DNA of 64,000 nt from Platanthera guangdongensis (Eukaryota; Streptophyta; Magnoliopsida; Asparagales; Orchidaceae): assembly GCA_039583875.1 (NCBI GenBank), contig CM077166.1, positions 82,086,564 to 82,150,563 on the forward strand, read 5' to 3'. Position numbers and translations under genes: made by a program. The notes under the pieces were generated by a model. That model ran no database searches. It was given only the letters and a program-made list of their open reading frames with translations, and was not told where the DNA came from. Positions 10,730 through 21,047 of this stretch are shown one piece after another. Numbering within the stretch: the first letter of the stretch is position 1; each line of letters opens with the position of its first letter.

Positions 10730-11990
10730 TTCAGCAAACTCCGTGAGGAGAGAATGTTTGAGGCTCACTTCACAAAGTACTCCATTCACCCGGGCAGTAC
10801 AAAGATGTACTTGGATATGAAGTAATCCTTTTGGTGGCCGGGCTGAAGCGGGACGTAGCTTTGTATGTGAATCGTTGACAAACTTGCGCCTTGGTGAAGG
10901 ATGAATGTCAGAAGCCGGGAGGGTTCCTGAAGCCACTTCCAATCACTGAGTGGAAATATGATGACATCTCCATGGATTTTTTACATAGTTTGCCTAGATC
11001 GCAGCAGGGTAATGATGCTATTTGGGTGATCGTGGATCGCTTAACCAAGGTGGCCCACTTCATCCCAAATCGGAAGGAGGACAGCGTGGAGAAGCTGGTG
11101 GAGTTGTATGTTCGCAACATTGTGCGAATGCATGGGATTCCTAAGAGCATAGTCAGCGATCGAGATGGACGGTTTACGTCCAAGGACTGGAGATTGGTTC
11201 AGAAGAGTTGGGCACGAAGCTAAAGTTCAGTACGGCGTTCCATCCTCAAACTGACGGAAAACCAAAAGAACAAACCATACTATGGAGGATATGCTGAGAA
11301 TGTGCATTCTTGACTTCGGCAAGAAGTGGGAGGATCACCTCTTCATGGTGGAATTAGCGTACAATAACAATTATCAAGTATAAAAATGGCGCCATACGAA
11401 GCTTTGTATGGGAGATGGTGTCGAACACCGATGTCTTGGACAGAGGCGGGAGACACCAACATTTTGGGAAAGGAGGTGGTAGTTGACTCTTGTGAGTTGG
11501 CGCGGACCATTCAAGAGCGTATGAAGGTGGCGCAAGACCGGCAAGCAAAATACTTTAATGCTCGTCATAGGAAGTTGGAGTTTGTGGTAGGTGATTGGGT
11601 CTATTTGAAGATCAAGCCGTTCAAAGGCGTCTCACGATTCGCCGACTCAAGAAGTTGACTCCCATGTTTTTGGGGCCTTTTGAAGTTGTTGAACGGGTGG
11701 GAGAAGCAGCCTATCGGTTGGCGTTGTATGCGGAGCCGAGTGGATTGTACGACGTCTTACATGTCTCCGTCTTTAGGAAGCCTTGGAGGCTAGTGTAGTG
11801 ATCGAGCCGGCATCAGTGCCGATAGAGGAAGACTTGAGGACGCGAGTCCGTCCAATTGCTATAGAGGATTCGGAGACTCGGCAGTTGCGGAATAAAGAGG
11901 TTAAACTCGTGAAAGTCTGATGGGACAACTGCGGTCGTGAGGAGCACTCTTGGGAGGGAGAACAAGCCATGCTAGAAGAGTATCTATAGC
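10730..11990 (+). pseudogene. Gyp2 integrase with chromodomain-like tail
   Basis: The zinc region is recognisable (ERMFEAHFTKYSIHPGSTK) but ends in stops. The core block reads ISMDFLHSLPRSQQGNDAIW, then VSDRDGRFTSKDW, with two of the catalytic Asp residues. A frameshift follows, and the Glu-containing segment (near 11230-11300) lies in another frame. The C-terminal part resumes at APYEALYGRWCRTPMSW, passes a GPF/Y-like LGPFEVVERVGEAAYRL, and ends in a chromodomain-like LVKV-WDNCGREEHSWE with a TGA inside. At least four lesions separate the pieces. Confidence 0.85.
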
Positions 11991-12057
11991 TCTTCAAATC
12001 AGGTAGAATTTAAGTTTTGTTTCCTTTTGCTTTGTAATTTCGGGACGAAATTATTTT

Positions 12058-12070
12058 AAGGGGGAGAGAG
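12058..12070 (+). other. Polypurine tract of Gyp2
   Basis: AAGGGGGAGAGAG lies one base before the 3' LTR and after a CGGGACGAAAT motif, the normal place for the plus-strand primer. Confidence 0.85.
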
Positions 12071-12071
12071 T

Positions 12072-14544
12072 TGTAACGCCCCAAAATTTGTACCATTTAA
12101 TTTCGGGTTCGTCGACAAGGAAAATTGGTTTCTGGCAGGGGGCACACGGCCTGGGACACGGGCGTGTCCCAGGGCGTGTCTGGCTCCAATCGACGATTTG
12201 GTCGCGAGGTCGACGATTTTGGAGTCGACGATCGTTGAGGAGAGAAACACGACCTGAGACACGGGCGTGTCTCAGTGCGTGTTGAGCCCGTGTCGACAAT
12301 CAGCCCGGGAGTCGACGAATTTCGCTCGACAATATGTCGAGACAAGGTAGACGCCTAGGACACGGGCGTGTCCAAGGCCGTATCAGGCAATCGACGAACT
12401 TCACTCGACGAAGTGTCGAGACAGTGAACACGGCCTCGAACCCAGGCGTGTTGAGTTAGATACGGGCAAGGACACGGGCGTGTCCAGTACCCGTGTGAGT
12501 CTCAGGTTATTTTCGGGGCTGTGTCGATGGAGGCACACGGCCGACCACACGGCCGTGTCAGCTGGAACACGGGCGTGTCAGGTCAAACACGGGCGTGTCA
12601 GATGCCCGTGTGTTGTTCCAGGCGTGTCGGTTTTGTCGCGAATGGGGGACACGGCCCTGGACAAGCGCGCATCGCAGGCCGTGTTCGACCCAGGTATTTT
12701 GTTTTTCAGTTCGGATCAAGGCCGTTCTTTCCTTTCTTTTGGGATCTGATGGTCCAGGATCGCTCTTGCTGAGTAAACTTCGAGAATAGGGTTAGGAACC
12801 CTCATTCTCCTCCAAGCTTTCTCTTACTAATGTTCTAGAGAGAAGGGAGAGCAAGGAAGAAGGTGAAGTAGAGATCCGGCTGTTGGAAAGGCTTCGGTGC
12901 TACAAATCGCGAGCCGAGTCCAGATCCGTGGAAGCTAGATCGTTGCAAAGGTTTTCATCCGGCTATTTTTCCATGGCTAGGAAGAAGAGTCGGAAGGTAA
13001 CGACACTTCTCCTCTCCGTTTTAGGATGCATGTTTTAGCATCTTTTCTTTTCTAGTTTTTGGGCACCAAACACTCAAATGAGAGGGGTTTGGGTCGCCAG
13101 GTTCAAGAGGAACCTCCGAGTTGATTGAGTCCGTCCCCGACATGATTTTTGCATTAGAGATCCGCTCCGTTAGTGGATTAGGCATGGTGGGTGAAGCCGT
13201 AGTCGCGACCGTTAGTCCGACTCGGTGATGTTGCATACGAGGTTTAAGGATTCGTAGAAATCCGCTACGGCAAGGGCCGTTTGTGATGTTCGTGTTGTTT
13301 GTGATGTTCTTCCCTTTATCTTGCATGATTACGTGTGGCCGGTACTGGACAAGGTTAGCTCCTCATTGGCGGTAGATGGTTTCCTTGGTGAACAAGCTTA
13401 GCTCCGCATGAGTGTAGATGGTTTCCTTGATGCGCGGGAACGCTGTAGTACGTATGAGGGATTATGGAGGAAATGTCTTGGTTTGTGATGTGCCAAGGCG
13501 TGGTTTGTCTCCGTGGTCGGCTGGCTATCTCGTGACGTGCAAGTTATGTGTGGAAAGTGTCCCGACGACACTAGTCCCCTTTTGTGTGAGACTAACGAGA
13601 ACGTAGAGCATGGGACAAGCCCGGGCAATGAGGCCTGAGCGGGTGGGGTCCAGCAAGGGTTCTTAGAAATGGTCAGTGTGTTGGACGGAATCCTGACATG
13701 AGAAGTTAGAGTTTGCCGGCAAGCCCGGGTCTGCGACCGTGAGCGGGTGGGGCCTTGGCAAGAGTTCTGTGTCGCGGCTTGTATGCCATTGGGGGATTGT
13801 TGTTCCACTTTGTTTGCGGCTTTATGCCAATGGGGAAATGATGAGTACCCAAATGATGTGATGTTGTGCTAGATACATACTCTATAGGGTGCCTTGGGTG
13901 AAGCCCGTGTTGCATTCATGTTGCATAGTAGGCCCTATTATTATATGCTCAACAATAGATAACATGTATGATGTTTGAGACATCCAAGCCTGTTTCCTTA
14001 GTTTCTTTTCTTGCTTATGATTATTGCATACGAAGTGCTAACTTAAAGGTTGGAGGAATACCCCGGGGTCCATTAGGGGGCCGGGAAGAGATGTGTTTGT
14101 TACACAGTTTGAGGTCAGCCTTTGCTGACCCACGTTACTAATATTTTACAGGGCAAGGATCGCAAGCAGGAGCTGGCTCGCTGGCCAGAAAGGCCTAAGC
14201 CTCATGAAGTGTTAACTTTTTTCTGTAGCTCTACTCTTTTGACATTGTTTGTTTTGATGCCCTGGTGACCGGCTTGCATGCCGAGGTAGACTATGTGCTT
14301 ATGCACTTTCATGACTGATGCATAATTTGAGTTTGGATTCACTCTTGTTGTAAGGCCTTAAGGCCATTTTGTTACTCGTGTAGGCGTGGATAACTTCTAG
14401 TCTTATTTGTTGTTTACGTTGTGTTATGTTTCTAGTTTGAGATTGGGTAGCTATATCATTTTATAATACTGAAGCTGTGACGTCTGTATGTTGTGGGCCC
14501 CGGCCGGAACCATATTATACGGTCATTACAGGGGAGGTGTTACA
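12072..14544 (+). repeat. Gyp2 3' LTR
   Basis: It pairs with the copy at 6455-8935 and has the same TGTAACGCCCC and GTTACA ends. The palindrome cluster (about 12140-12690) is better preserved than in the 5' copy, with cores such as GGGACACGGGCGTGTCCC. No gene is seen. Confidence 0.92.
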
Positions 14545-15510
14545 GAGGAGCTGCCGGAGGGAGAGCGGGAGGGACGTTCCCAAAATAGCTGCGGGCAGAA
14601 ATGTCGGATGTGGCCCGGCTGGTGCATTCGAAGTACACCAGACCACGACGCCCTTCAGGTTGTTGATATTGCTGAGGCTGTGGTGGTGGAGGCAACGCAG
14701 GAGGCTGCGGAACTGGATGCTCCACTCTATAGTTTCCGTGGACACGCCCTCCACCTCTTTGATATCCTCTTCCTCCTCTGAAGTCTCGCCTCCTTCTATT
14801 CCATGGGCCGACTTCCATCACGTCCTCCACAGGCCTCTTACTGCATCCCAACTGGTCCGCCTCCAATCTTTTCGCCATATCAATGATCTCCGCCAGGCTA
14901 CCATCCACTATAAACAAAAGGGACTGCCTTAGGGGATCTCGCAGCCCTTTGTAGAAGCGCTTGGCATAACCTCTTTCATCCAACTCGTAAGAATCCACAA
15001 ACTTGCGAGATGCTGGAATTCCCGCTGGTATTCCGTAACCGACTTTGATCCCTGCTTTAGTAGAAGAAACCTCTGCTCAAGCTCATCTCGGGTCGATGTA
15101 TGGATAAAGTGCTCCAAGAAAGCACCCGAGAATTCACCCCAACTTATCTCCGTATAGACTCGGCCATGGAAGGTAGAGCCCATAAGGGACTAACACCACC
15201 TCTTAGCATGTAAGTCCAAGACGGACACCGCCAATGTCACTGCCATATTGGCCGGGCAACGGATACCAGCCAACAACTCATGTACCATGTCTATCCATTC
15301 CTCTGTACATACGGCTGACTCCGTCCCATGGTAGGCGGGAGGGGAGAGAGCCCGGAAGTGCTCAGCCAGTTGGAGCTTGGGTCCTGTTATTGCACCGGGG
15401 GCTGCTGCGCCTAAAAGTATCGAGGATACAGTAAGCGTCAGCCCCAACTTAGATTGCTGAACTGAGTGGAGTGGGTAAAGAGGGCGCAGGAGTGCCTCCC
15501 ACCTGCTCAA
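14545..15510 (-). pseudogene. Gyp1 gag (retrotransposon gag domain)
   Basis: Gag forms the virus-like particle. The minus strand reads LAEHFRALSPPAYHGTESAV, EEWIDMVHELLAGIRCPAN and LDLHAKRWC, then a stop. It continues with WGEFSGAFLEHF, ELEQRFLLLKQGSKSVTEYQ, a frameshift, and ERGYAKRFYKGLRDPLRQSL. This is the Retrotrans_gag fold pattern. A Pro/Gln-rich segment precedes a ruined zinc knuckle (FECTSRATSDISAR), where the second Cys, His and last Cys of CX2CX4HX4C are changed. Gyp2 interrupts it at the C-terminal end. Confidence 0.85.
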
Positions 15511-15719
15511 CGAGCGCTAGAATCTACACATAAAACGTAAACGTATGGTCAGGTTGGCTAATCTTAAGGGCAAAGTTTGGGTATACTTAGCGTGAATTGC
15601 ATATGGGCACACCACTGCTTCCACTAAGTCAGTTTGTAAACAAACTGACTAATCAAATGGGGGTGGCATCATTGTTGAATGACTTCTTTAGTTGAGCATC
15701 GTGGCAAATTGATACAATT
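15511..15719 (-). other. Gyp1 leader between 5' LTR and gag
   Basis: About 210 bp without coding signal join the LTR end to the gag frame. The primer site is too degraded to define exactly. Confidence 0.5.
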
Positions 15720-16138
15720 TGTAAGACCCCCCCCCCCCACCCACCCCCCTCCCGCATCTCAAAACACGGCACGAAGGGGGAGTCTTATGCCCAGAACAGC
15801 CGCCTTGCGGTAGCATTAGCACACGGACTAACCTGTACCACAAGACGCCTATTCCACCGGCTATAACAATATCAATAGAACATGCCAACTCAACCAAATA
15901 TAATAAGAAAGAGAAGTCAAATCCAAACTAAGTAATAATGTCCAAATACATCAATAAAGGAGAAGCTAAAACATGCTTCTACAATATATCAGAGTAAAGC
16001 TAAACATTGCCCAAACGGGCTACATCAGAGTATCAAAATACTAACATCCGTAACCGACGGTATCGACGGCACCGTCACTTCAGGCCCTATCGTCCTGGCC
16101 TGGCTGTCCTGCTGTGTAGTCTGCGGCTGCTTACCTGC
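15720..16138 (-). repeat. Gyp1 5' LTR (3' part only)
   Basis: On the minus strand this reads GCAGGTAAGC..., passes an AT-rich stretch and a G-rich tract, and ends GGGGTCTTACA before a weak primer-site-like TTGTATCAATTTGCC. The end matches the LTR border of gypsy elements and lies just before gag. It cannot be aligned to the 3' LTR, because that copy leaves the window before its own end. The other side disappears into the N gap. Confidence 0.6.
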
Positions 16139-16648
16139 NNNNNNNNNNNNNNNNNNNNNNNNNNNNNNNNNNNNNNNNNNNNNNNNNNNNNNNNNNNNNN
16201 NNNNNNNNNNNNNNNNNNNNNNNNNNNNNNNNNNNNNNNNNNNNNNNNNNNNNNNNNNNNNNNNNNNNNNNNNNNNNNNNNNNNNNNNNNNNNNNNNNNN
16301 NNNNNNNNNNNNNNNNNNNNNNNNNNNNNNNNNNNNNNNNNNNNNNNNNNNNNNNNNNNNNNNNNNNNNNNNNNNNNNNNNNNNNNNNNNNNNNNNNNNN
16401 NNNNNNNNNNNNNNNNNNNNNNNNNNNNNNNNNNNNNNNNNNNNNNNNNNNNNNNNNNNNNNNNNNNNNNNNNNNNNNNNNNNNNNNNNNNNNNNNNNNN
16501 NNNNNNNNNNNNNNNNNNNNNNNNNNNNNNNNNNNNNNNNNNNNNNNNNNNNNNNNNNNNNNNNNNNNNNNNNNNNNNNNNNNNNNNNNNNNNNNNNNNN
16601 NNNNNNNNNNNNNNNNNNNNNNNNNNNNNNNNNNNNNNCAACAACGGT
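16139..16648. other. Assembly gap (510 N)
   Basis: All bases are N. Gyp1 5' LTR lies on the left and copia gag on the right, so the gap hides a junction between two elements. Its true length is unknown. Confidence 0.99.
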
Positions 16649-17435
16649 CAACAAATGGCCGATACGACCACAGTGAGAGCAGAGGAACCTGGACGAACCC
16701 CGTCCGCCGGAGTGGCCGCGGCCACTAGGTCCCCCCTTCTGATCTTGGTGAGCAAAGGAGTCCTGGGAAGGGGGGAGGCCAACAGAGGCCGCTGGAGCAG
16801 CGAAGTAACAGCGGCAATGCGAGCCGCGGTGGCATCCAAAGTAGGAGATTTCTGCCTCACCCAGGATCTGCTGGCGGATCATATCATAGGAATCGGGAAG
16901 ACGGAGAAGATAACAAACAACCAGGAGTTCCTGGAAGTGTTTGTGCTGTTCGGCCAAGTCCGCGGAGAAGGGGCGATTCTGGAGAATCTCAGCACCAAGA
17001 GCCTGAACCTGCTGATAAGCCGCAGCAGGAGACATGGAAGGGCGGGCGAAGAGGTCCGCATAGAGAGTATAAATGCGGGACATCTGCCTCCCTTCGAATA
17101 GAGAGCAGCGAGGTGAAGCCAGGAGGCCTTGACCGTCTCATCATGGCGAATGACGGGAAGGCACTCATCAGAGAGGCTGTTGGCAAGCCAAGTGCGGACA
17201 AGAGCATCACTCGCATCCCAGTCATCAAACTCGGGACAGTTACGAGGAGGAGGGTCATCGGTGAGGTGATGACGCTTGCGCTGAGAGCGAAGAAGAAAGG
17301 TGAAAGAAACGCTCCAATCGGATAGTTGGAGCCAACAAGCTTAGAAAGCGTGCCAAGGTTGCCCAAAGGAGGAGGTGGAGAAGGAGCTGTAGGAGTGGTG
17401 GAGATAACGGGGGTGGTGAGACCGGAAGTAGTCAT
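16649..17435 (-). pseudogene. Ty1/copia gag (partial, frameshifted)
   Basis: The likely start is the ATG opening MTTSGLTTPV. The protein continues through a Pro-rich stretch and LGNLGTLSKLVGSNYP, where one base is missing and the frame shifts. Further pieces read SRIYTLYADLFARPSM, AYQQVQALGAEILQNRPFSA and LRLPDSYDMIRQQILGE, the UBN2-type copia gag pattern. Another shift occurs after ILGE. Near the gap edge, CSHCGRIGH is the first half of a zinc knuckle. No lineage is claimed. The protein would pack the element RNA. Confidence 0.8.
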
Positions 17436-17897
17436 AGAAAATAGCAAGAAACCGCGCGAGAAGAAGAGAAGCCGCAGGGAGAGGAAAAAGGAGAGCAACC
17501 CACGCGAAACCGCAGCGGTGTAAAGGGAAGAAGCTGCGCGAACACAAGCGGCCAGGAAGCAGACAAAGGCACAGCGGGGAAGTCGCGCGTACTGAAAAGT
17601 CCGAGCGAACAGAAGAAAGAGGAAGCAAGAAGCAGTGATAACAACAAGTCGCAAGCCGGGCGAATAGAGAAGGCCGCAACGACTAGGAAGCCGGAGAGTC
17701 TAGAAGGAACTAGGGTGCGGCGACAACTAAACAAGTCGCGGCGACGAATAGCAGCTAGAGAGGAGAAGCAAGGAGAAACAAGCGCGCGAACAGGGTAGCG
17801 GACAGAAGAGAAGGCAAGCCGTGAAGACAGGTCGCGTAAAGCAAAAACAAGCCGCGAGAATCAGAGAGCGCACACAATCAGGAGGAAAAGGCCGTTC

Positions 17898-17909
17898 GCT
17901 CTGATACCA
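17898..17909 (-). other. Primer binding site, copia element
   Basis: The minus strand reads TGGTATCAGAGC, the exact initiator tRNA-Met complement, within three bases of the LTR end. Confidence 0.92.
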
Positions 17910-17911
17910 TG

Positions 17912-18282
17912 TGAAAAGTAGCGAACATGCAAGAACAAACGGATAGAATTTTGAATAATTGAAATTTTATTATCCAAAAAAGATATCATTTACAAAGGTA
18001 TGACCTCCCTTTTATAGAATGGAGGAGATATGAGAGAGTACAAACAAACAATGTGGGACTAAACATGTACAGTGCTGAGCGACTAGAAATAAAGGAGACC
18101 GCACAGGCCGCGCGGTTAGACAAATGAGTTAACCGCTCGGCAACTCCAGCAGGATAAGAACAGGCCGCAATGGGAGACCGATAGACCGCCCGGTCTCCAG
18201 CCTTCTGAGTGAGACCGCCAGACCGCTCGGTCAATAAACCGCTAGACAAGACTGCAAGGCCGCCCGGTCTAATACTTCAACA
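17912..18282 (-). repeat. Short copia LTR with palindromes and TATA box
   Basis: The 371-bp LTR begins TGTTGAAGTATT and ends TTTTCA on the minus strand. A TATAAAAGG box lies at 18008-18016. Upstream of it the palindrome AGACCGCCCGGTCT and variants (ACCGCTCGGT, CCGCGCGGTT) recur through about 18100-18275. Confidence 0.85.
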
Positions 18283-18516
18283 GTCCCCATTATTATATAG
18301 TCGTCCATCATGATAAATCCATTCTGTGTAATTTTTCATAATACCATTCCATACAAGATGTCCTTCTACCTCATCTCGATCCAACATCTTTATATTTACA
18401 CATTTTTTACAAGGACATGGATATTTTCCCCAATCGGTGTATGTGCATAGAATAGATCTAGCAAATATTTCATGTCTTCTACATAAGTCTTTAAATGTCG
18501 TGGCTCTCGCATCCAT
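18283..18516 (-). pseudogene. CACTA transposase-associated domain (N-terminal fragment)
   Basis: The ATG-initiated frame encodes about 77 residues: MDARATTFKDLCRRHEIFAR, then CPCKKCVNIKMLDRDEVEGH and VWNGIMKNYTEWIYHDG. The CPCKKC zinc-like pair with HL...NG...Y..WI.H is the pattern of the transposase-associated domain (Pfam Transpos_assoc) found ahead of TNP2-type transposases, thought to help DNA binding. The frame is open to the point where the copia LTR enters, so the CACTA gene may have been intact when it was hit. The rest of the transposase is absent from the window. Confidence 0.8.
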
Positions 18517-19899
18517 TTTTTGTCTATTATAAATTGTTTGTATGCGGACCTACACATTTAATAGAAATGTGCCACATAAACATGATATAAAAAAGTAGGC
18601 CGAACTTTCGGTGACTCCCACTATCAACTTCAAAACAAATAAATAAACAAAAGTAGGAAATCTTTAATAAAATGACCCTCCACTTTCTATTTTTTTTTTG
18701 ATACAATTATTCCTAAGTGTGACTGAATTCTGCTTAATTTTTTTTAAAAAAACACAAACAATAAAGAGGAAAATGATGTTTTCATTCATAAATCAATTTA
18801 TAGTTTTGTGTGGTAGAAATGAGAAATAAGGAATGAAAATGCAAATATTTTTTGGGGAAAAATAAGAAGGATGAAAGGGAAATTGATTATATTAATTAGA
18901 ATATGTCAATTGGCTAAGAATTGTATGAAAGTTTTATGCAAAATAAAATACCATCTTATGTATCTCTCAATGGAGATGAGCATTCATAAATAACAAGGAA
19001 ATGGTGATGGTGATGATGAACAACAAACTTAATTTTTACATATATAGAGAGAGACAACAAAAATAACCAGGCATGCATTCGTAGTTGCATACAATGAACA
19101 GTAAGAAACAACAGAAATGAATGCAAAAATCATTCCCCAATCAGCTTGATTCTAAAAGCAGGCAACCACCCTGCCATATTTAGTCACCATTTGCTTTTCT
19201 TATTAAAAAAGGGGTCTTTTGAAATTCAGTAGCATTCATTTTCCTCGAGAGCTATTCTTCATGACTTTTCTGATCGATGCAGCACACAGACAAGGATGAG
19301 CATGAGCTAAAGAGGGAGATACTATAAAGTCAGATTTGTGGTTGTCTAGGTGGGATGTGCTCGAGAAAAAAAACTACCACAATCTGTTTAGAATGGGCAA
19401 TAGGAGAGACTACTTCATTCCAACATGCCTTTAAGTAAGTAAACTTGCAAGACTCATGCATAATGACAACTACAAACACTATAAATGCCAACAACTAATA
19501 AATAAAAGAAAAACACAATAATTGGGGGGTGAATCCCATAACACCTACATGTTGTGCGATTTGGGTCAATTTAATCTCAAACCGACCAAAATAAAGTCGT
19601 ACATGGAGATGGTCCAAAAAAGTGTGGTGCAATTTGGGTTTGGGTCGATTCTGTTGTTGCAATTTTTGTGGTGTAATTTACATTTTCACAGCCTTGCTTG
19701 TGGTTCCTAATTATCCTAATTAAATTGTACAAGTAGAAGGTCAGAGTTTTAATTTCATCTAAGAGGAAATATCAAACATCTAACTACAAAAAAAACAATG
19801 CTAAGTCATCATGAAAATGGGTGGAAACATTTATTTAAAAAAATGGAAGCCATACTTGAGATGTTCAAGATCCATGTGTATATTTTCTCCATGTCACGA
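18517..19899. other. AT-rich noncoding part of CACTA
   Basis: I see no gene, RNA or structured repeat here, only AT-rich sequence with homopolymer runs. It is presumed to be the region upstream of the transposase. Confidence 0.5.
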
Positions 19900-20310
19900 A
19901 GAAAAAGAGATCGATTTACTTACAAATGGATCGGGGCCTTTCGAGGAAGGGAGAGGCGAGAAACGTGCACGTCGTTGAAGGGAGAAAAAAATCTTCAAAA
20001 GCCTAGTGAGATGAGTGGCCGGGCTGGTGAGGAACTTGCAGGACGAGGAATTTGCACACCGAGAAGTTGCACGTCGAGGCCGAGCGATCGTGAGGGAGAG
20101 GGCGGGTGGTCGGCATAAATGGAAAAGTTGAAATGGGTAGTCGGTCGATGGAAAAGCAGAGTCGCGGGGCCGGTGGTCGGCGGTCGGCAGAAAAGGCGAG
20201 TCGATGATCTTGCGGTTGGCAGAAATGGGGGAGAATGGCCGACCGAGGGTTTAGGATTAGAAAACCTGTGAGGAGAGAGGAGAGAAAATATTGAAACTTT
20301 TTAGTCAAAA
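19900..20310 (-). other. GC-rich island inside CACTA 5' region
   Basis: Base composition changes sharply to GC- and CpG-rich between AT-rich flanks. A 101-codon minus-strand frame (from 20308) covers part of it and is Pro/Arg/Ser-rich with no family I recognise. It could be a CACTA leader exon, a captured host fragment, or a promoter CpG region. Confidence 0.35.
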
Positions 20311-20394
20311 TTTTATATTAAGAAACTCTTTGGCCTTTGCCACTAAATGAAAAAAAACTCCCGCCTTTTGCTATGCTACTGAATCGCTGATCAC

Positions 20395-20531
20395 AATTTG
20401 TTTTTTTTTCTTATAAAACATACGTCAATAGCCACGTGTTTTTACAAAATGTCGTGAATATCAAAATAATTTGCCACGCTTCAGCAAACGTCGCAAAATT
20501 AACGTGGCTATTAAATAAAAATGTTGTAGTG
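20395..20531 (-). repeat. CACTA terminus with subterminal repeats
   Basis: Terminal CACTACAAC is followed within 140 bp by repeated AGCCACG, GCCACG and ACGTCGCAAA-like units in both orientations, the usual layout of transposase binding sites at CACTA ends. Confidence 0.75.
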
Positions 20532-20756
20532 TAAGTATATTTTTACTCATGGACTAGTTGATCCACTAAGCCAAGGGATACGGCTAACTGCTTAACTTAA
20601 AACTGGTTTTTCCTTAAATAACTCATAAATCTTTAAAAGGGTATTTAGTTGTGGTCATGCCTGAGCATCTTCAGTTATCCCCTGCTGACGTGACATCATG
20701 ATGCATGTTCTCTCCTTACTCTGATATATCCTTTAAATGCAAAGAAAATGCTGGTT
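20532..20756. other. Unassigned sequence between CACTA and copia gag fragment
   Basis: This stretch of about 225 bp holds nothing I can identify. It joins the CACTA terminus to a truncated gag. Confidence 0.4.
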
Positions 20757-21047
20757 GTGACACTCGTATTCCCGATTAAGTAGGGATTTCATGTCATCCC
20801 TAACTTCTTCAGTGCCCTCCAAATATACAATCAGGGTGTCCCATATTTCCTTGGCATTCTTATAGTAGACAATATTCTGGAATGTGGAGTCATCTATGAC
20901 ACTAATAATTATGTTTTCTGCCCTCTTGTCCATGGTTTCCATGATGACATCATCCTTGGACATCTCAGTGTACCTCTTTGGTGTCTCGACATTGGCATCA
21001 AAGACTGAAACCTTCATGGGGGTGAAAGATCCTTCTTGGACAGTTAT
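20757..21047 (-). pseudogene. Copia gag fragment (Sirevirus-like)
   Basis: About 95 codons read GSFTPMKVSVFDANVETPKR, NIIISVIDDSTFQNIVYYKN, AKEIWDTLIVYLEGTEEVRD and SLLNREYE. This is the same UBN2-type gag segment as in the SIRE elements of this window (AKEIW..LI..MEGTDEVRDD), though diverged. It stops after REYE on one side and is cut by the Gyp3 LTR on the other. No LTR, primer site or pol belonging to it is visible, so it is a relic that served as Gyp3's insertion target. Confidence 0.8.

Larger units (their letters stand above)
6455..14544 (+). mobile_element. Gyp2: complete gypsy element nested in Gyp1
   Basis: Two LTRs of about 2.48 kb, each starting TGTAACGCCCC and ending GGTGTTACA, flank a 3.1-kb interior with primer site, RT, RNase H, integrase, chromodomain-like tail and polypurine tract. 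The interior lacks most of gag and the protease, so it is a deletion derivative. The flanking bases are ATGGA and GAGGA, not an exact duplication. LTR copies differ visibly, so the insertion is not recent. Confidence 0.92.
1..16138 (-). mobile_element. Gyp1: Ty3/gypsy chromovirus, interrupted by Gyp2
   Basis: Read on the minus strand, the order is partial 5' LTR, gag, protease, RT, RNase H, integrase with a C-terminal chromodomain-like tail, then 3' LTR. This is the Ty3/gypsy order, and the tail points to the chromovirus branch (Tekay/Del-like by gag and integrase style). A complete plus-strand gypsy element splits it between gag and protease. The 3' LTR leaves the window and the 5' LTR enters the N gap, so neither outer end nor a target duplication can be seen. 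All coding parts carry stops or frameshifts, so it is an old, inactive copy. Confidence 0.88.
16649..18282 (-). mobile_element. 5' end of a Ty1/copia element inserted in CACTA
   Basis: On the minus strand the order is LTR, exact tRNA-Met primer site, leader and gag, running into the gap. Protease and pol are not visible; the other side of the gap is Gyp1. The element is therefore either cut by Gyp1, deleted, or misjoined by the assembler. The LTR border GTCCC (18283-18287) lies inside a CACTA coding region. Confidence 0.85.
18283..20531 (-). mobile_element. 5' part of a CACTA (En/Spm) DNA transposon
   Basis: The terminus reads CACTACAACATTTTTATT on the minus strand, the CACTA signature, followed by short subterminal repeats. 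About 2 kb further on, the start of a transposase-associated domain lies in the same orientation. The copia LTR at 18282 cuts the coding region. The other terminus is not in view. A 3-bp target duplication cannot be tested. Confidence 0.8.

Noticed and set aside
6450..14549. Target duplication of Gyp2
   Set aside because: Flanks ATGGA and GAGGA agree at only three of five bases, so I do not claim it, although the LTR ends are clear.
15695..15719. Primer binding site of Gyp1
   Set aside because: TTGTATCAATTTGCC resembles a tRNA-Met site only weakly, so it is not listed as a separate feature.
16007..17101. Long open frames on both strands crossing 16139-16648
   Set aside because: They are open only because N bases create no stops; the real sequence is copia gag on one side and a gypsy LTR on the other.
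19798..20118. 106-codon plus-strand frame as a host gene
   Set aside because: It begins in low-complexity AT-rich DNA, has no domain, and overlaps the CACTA 5' region.
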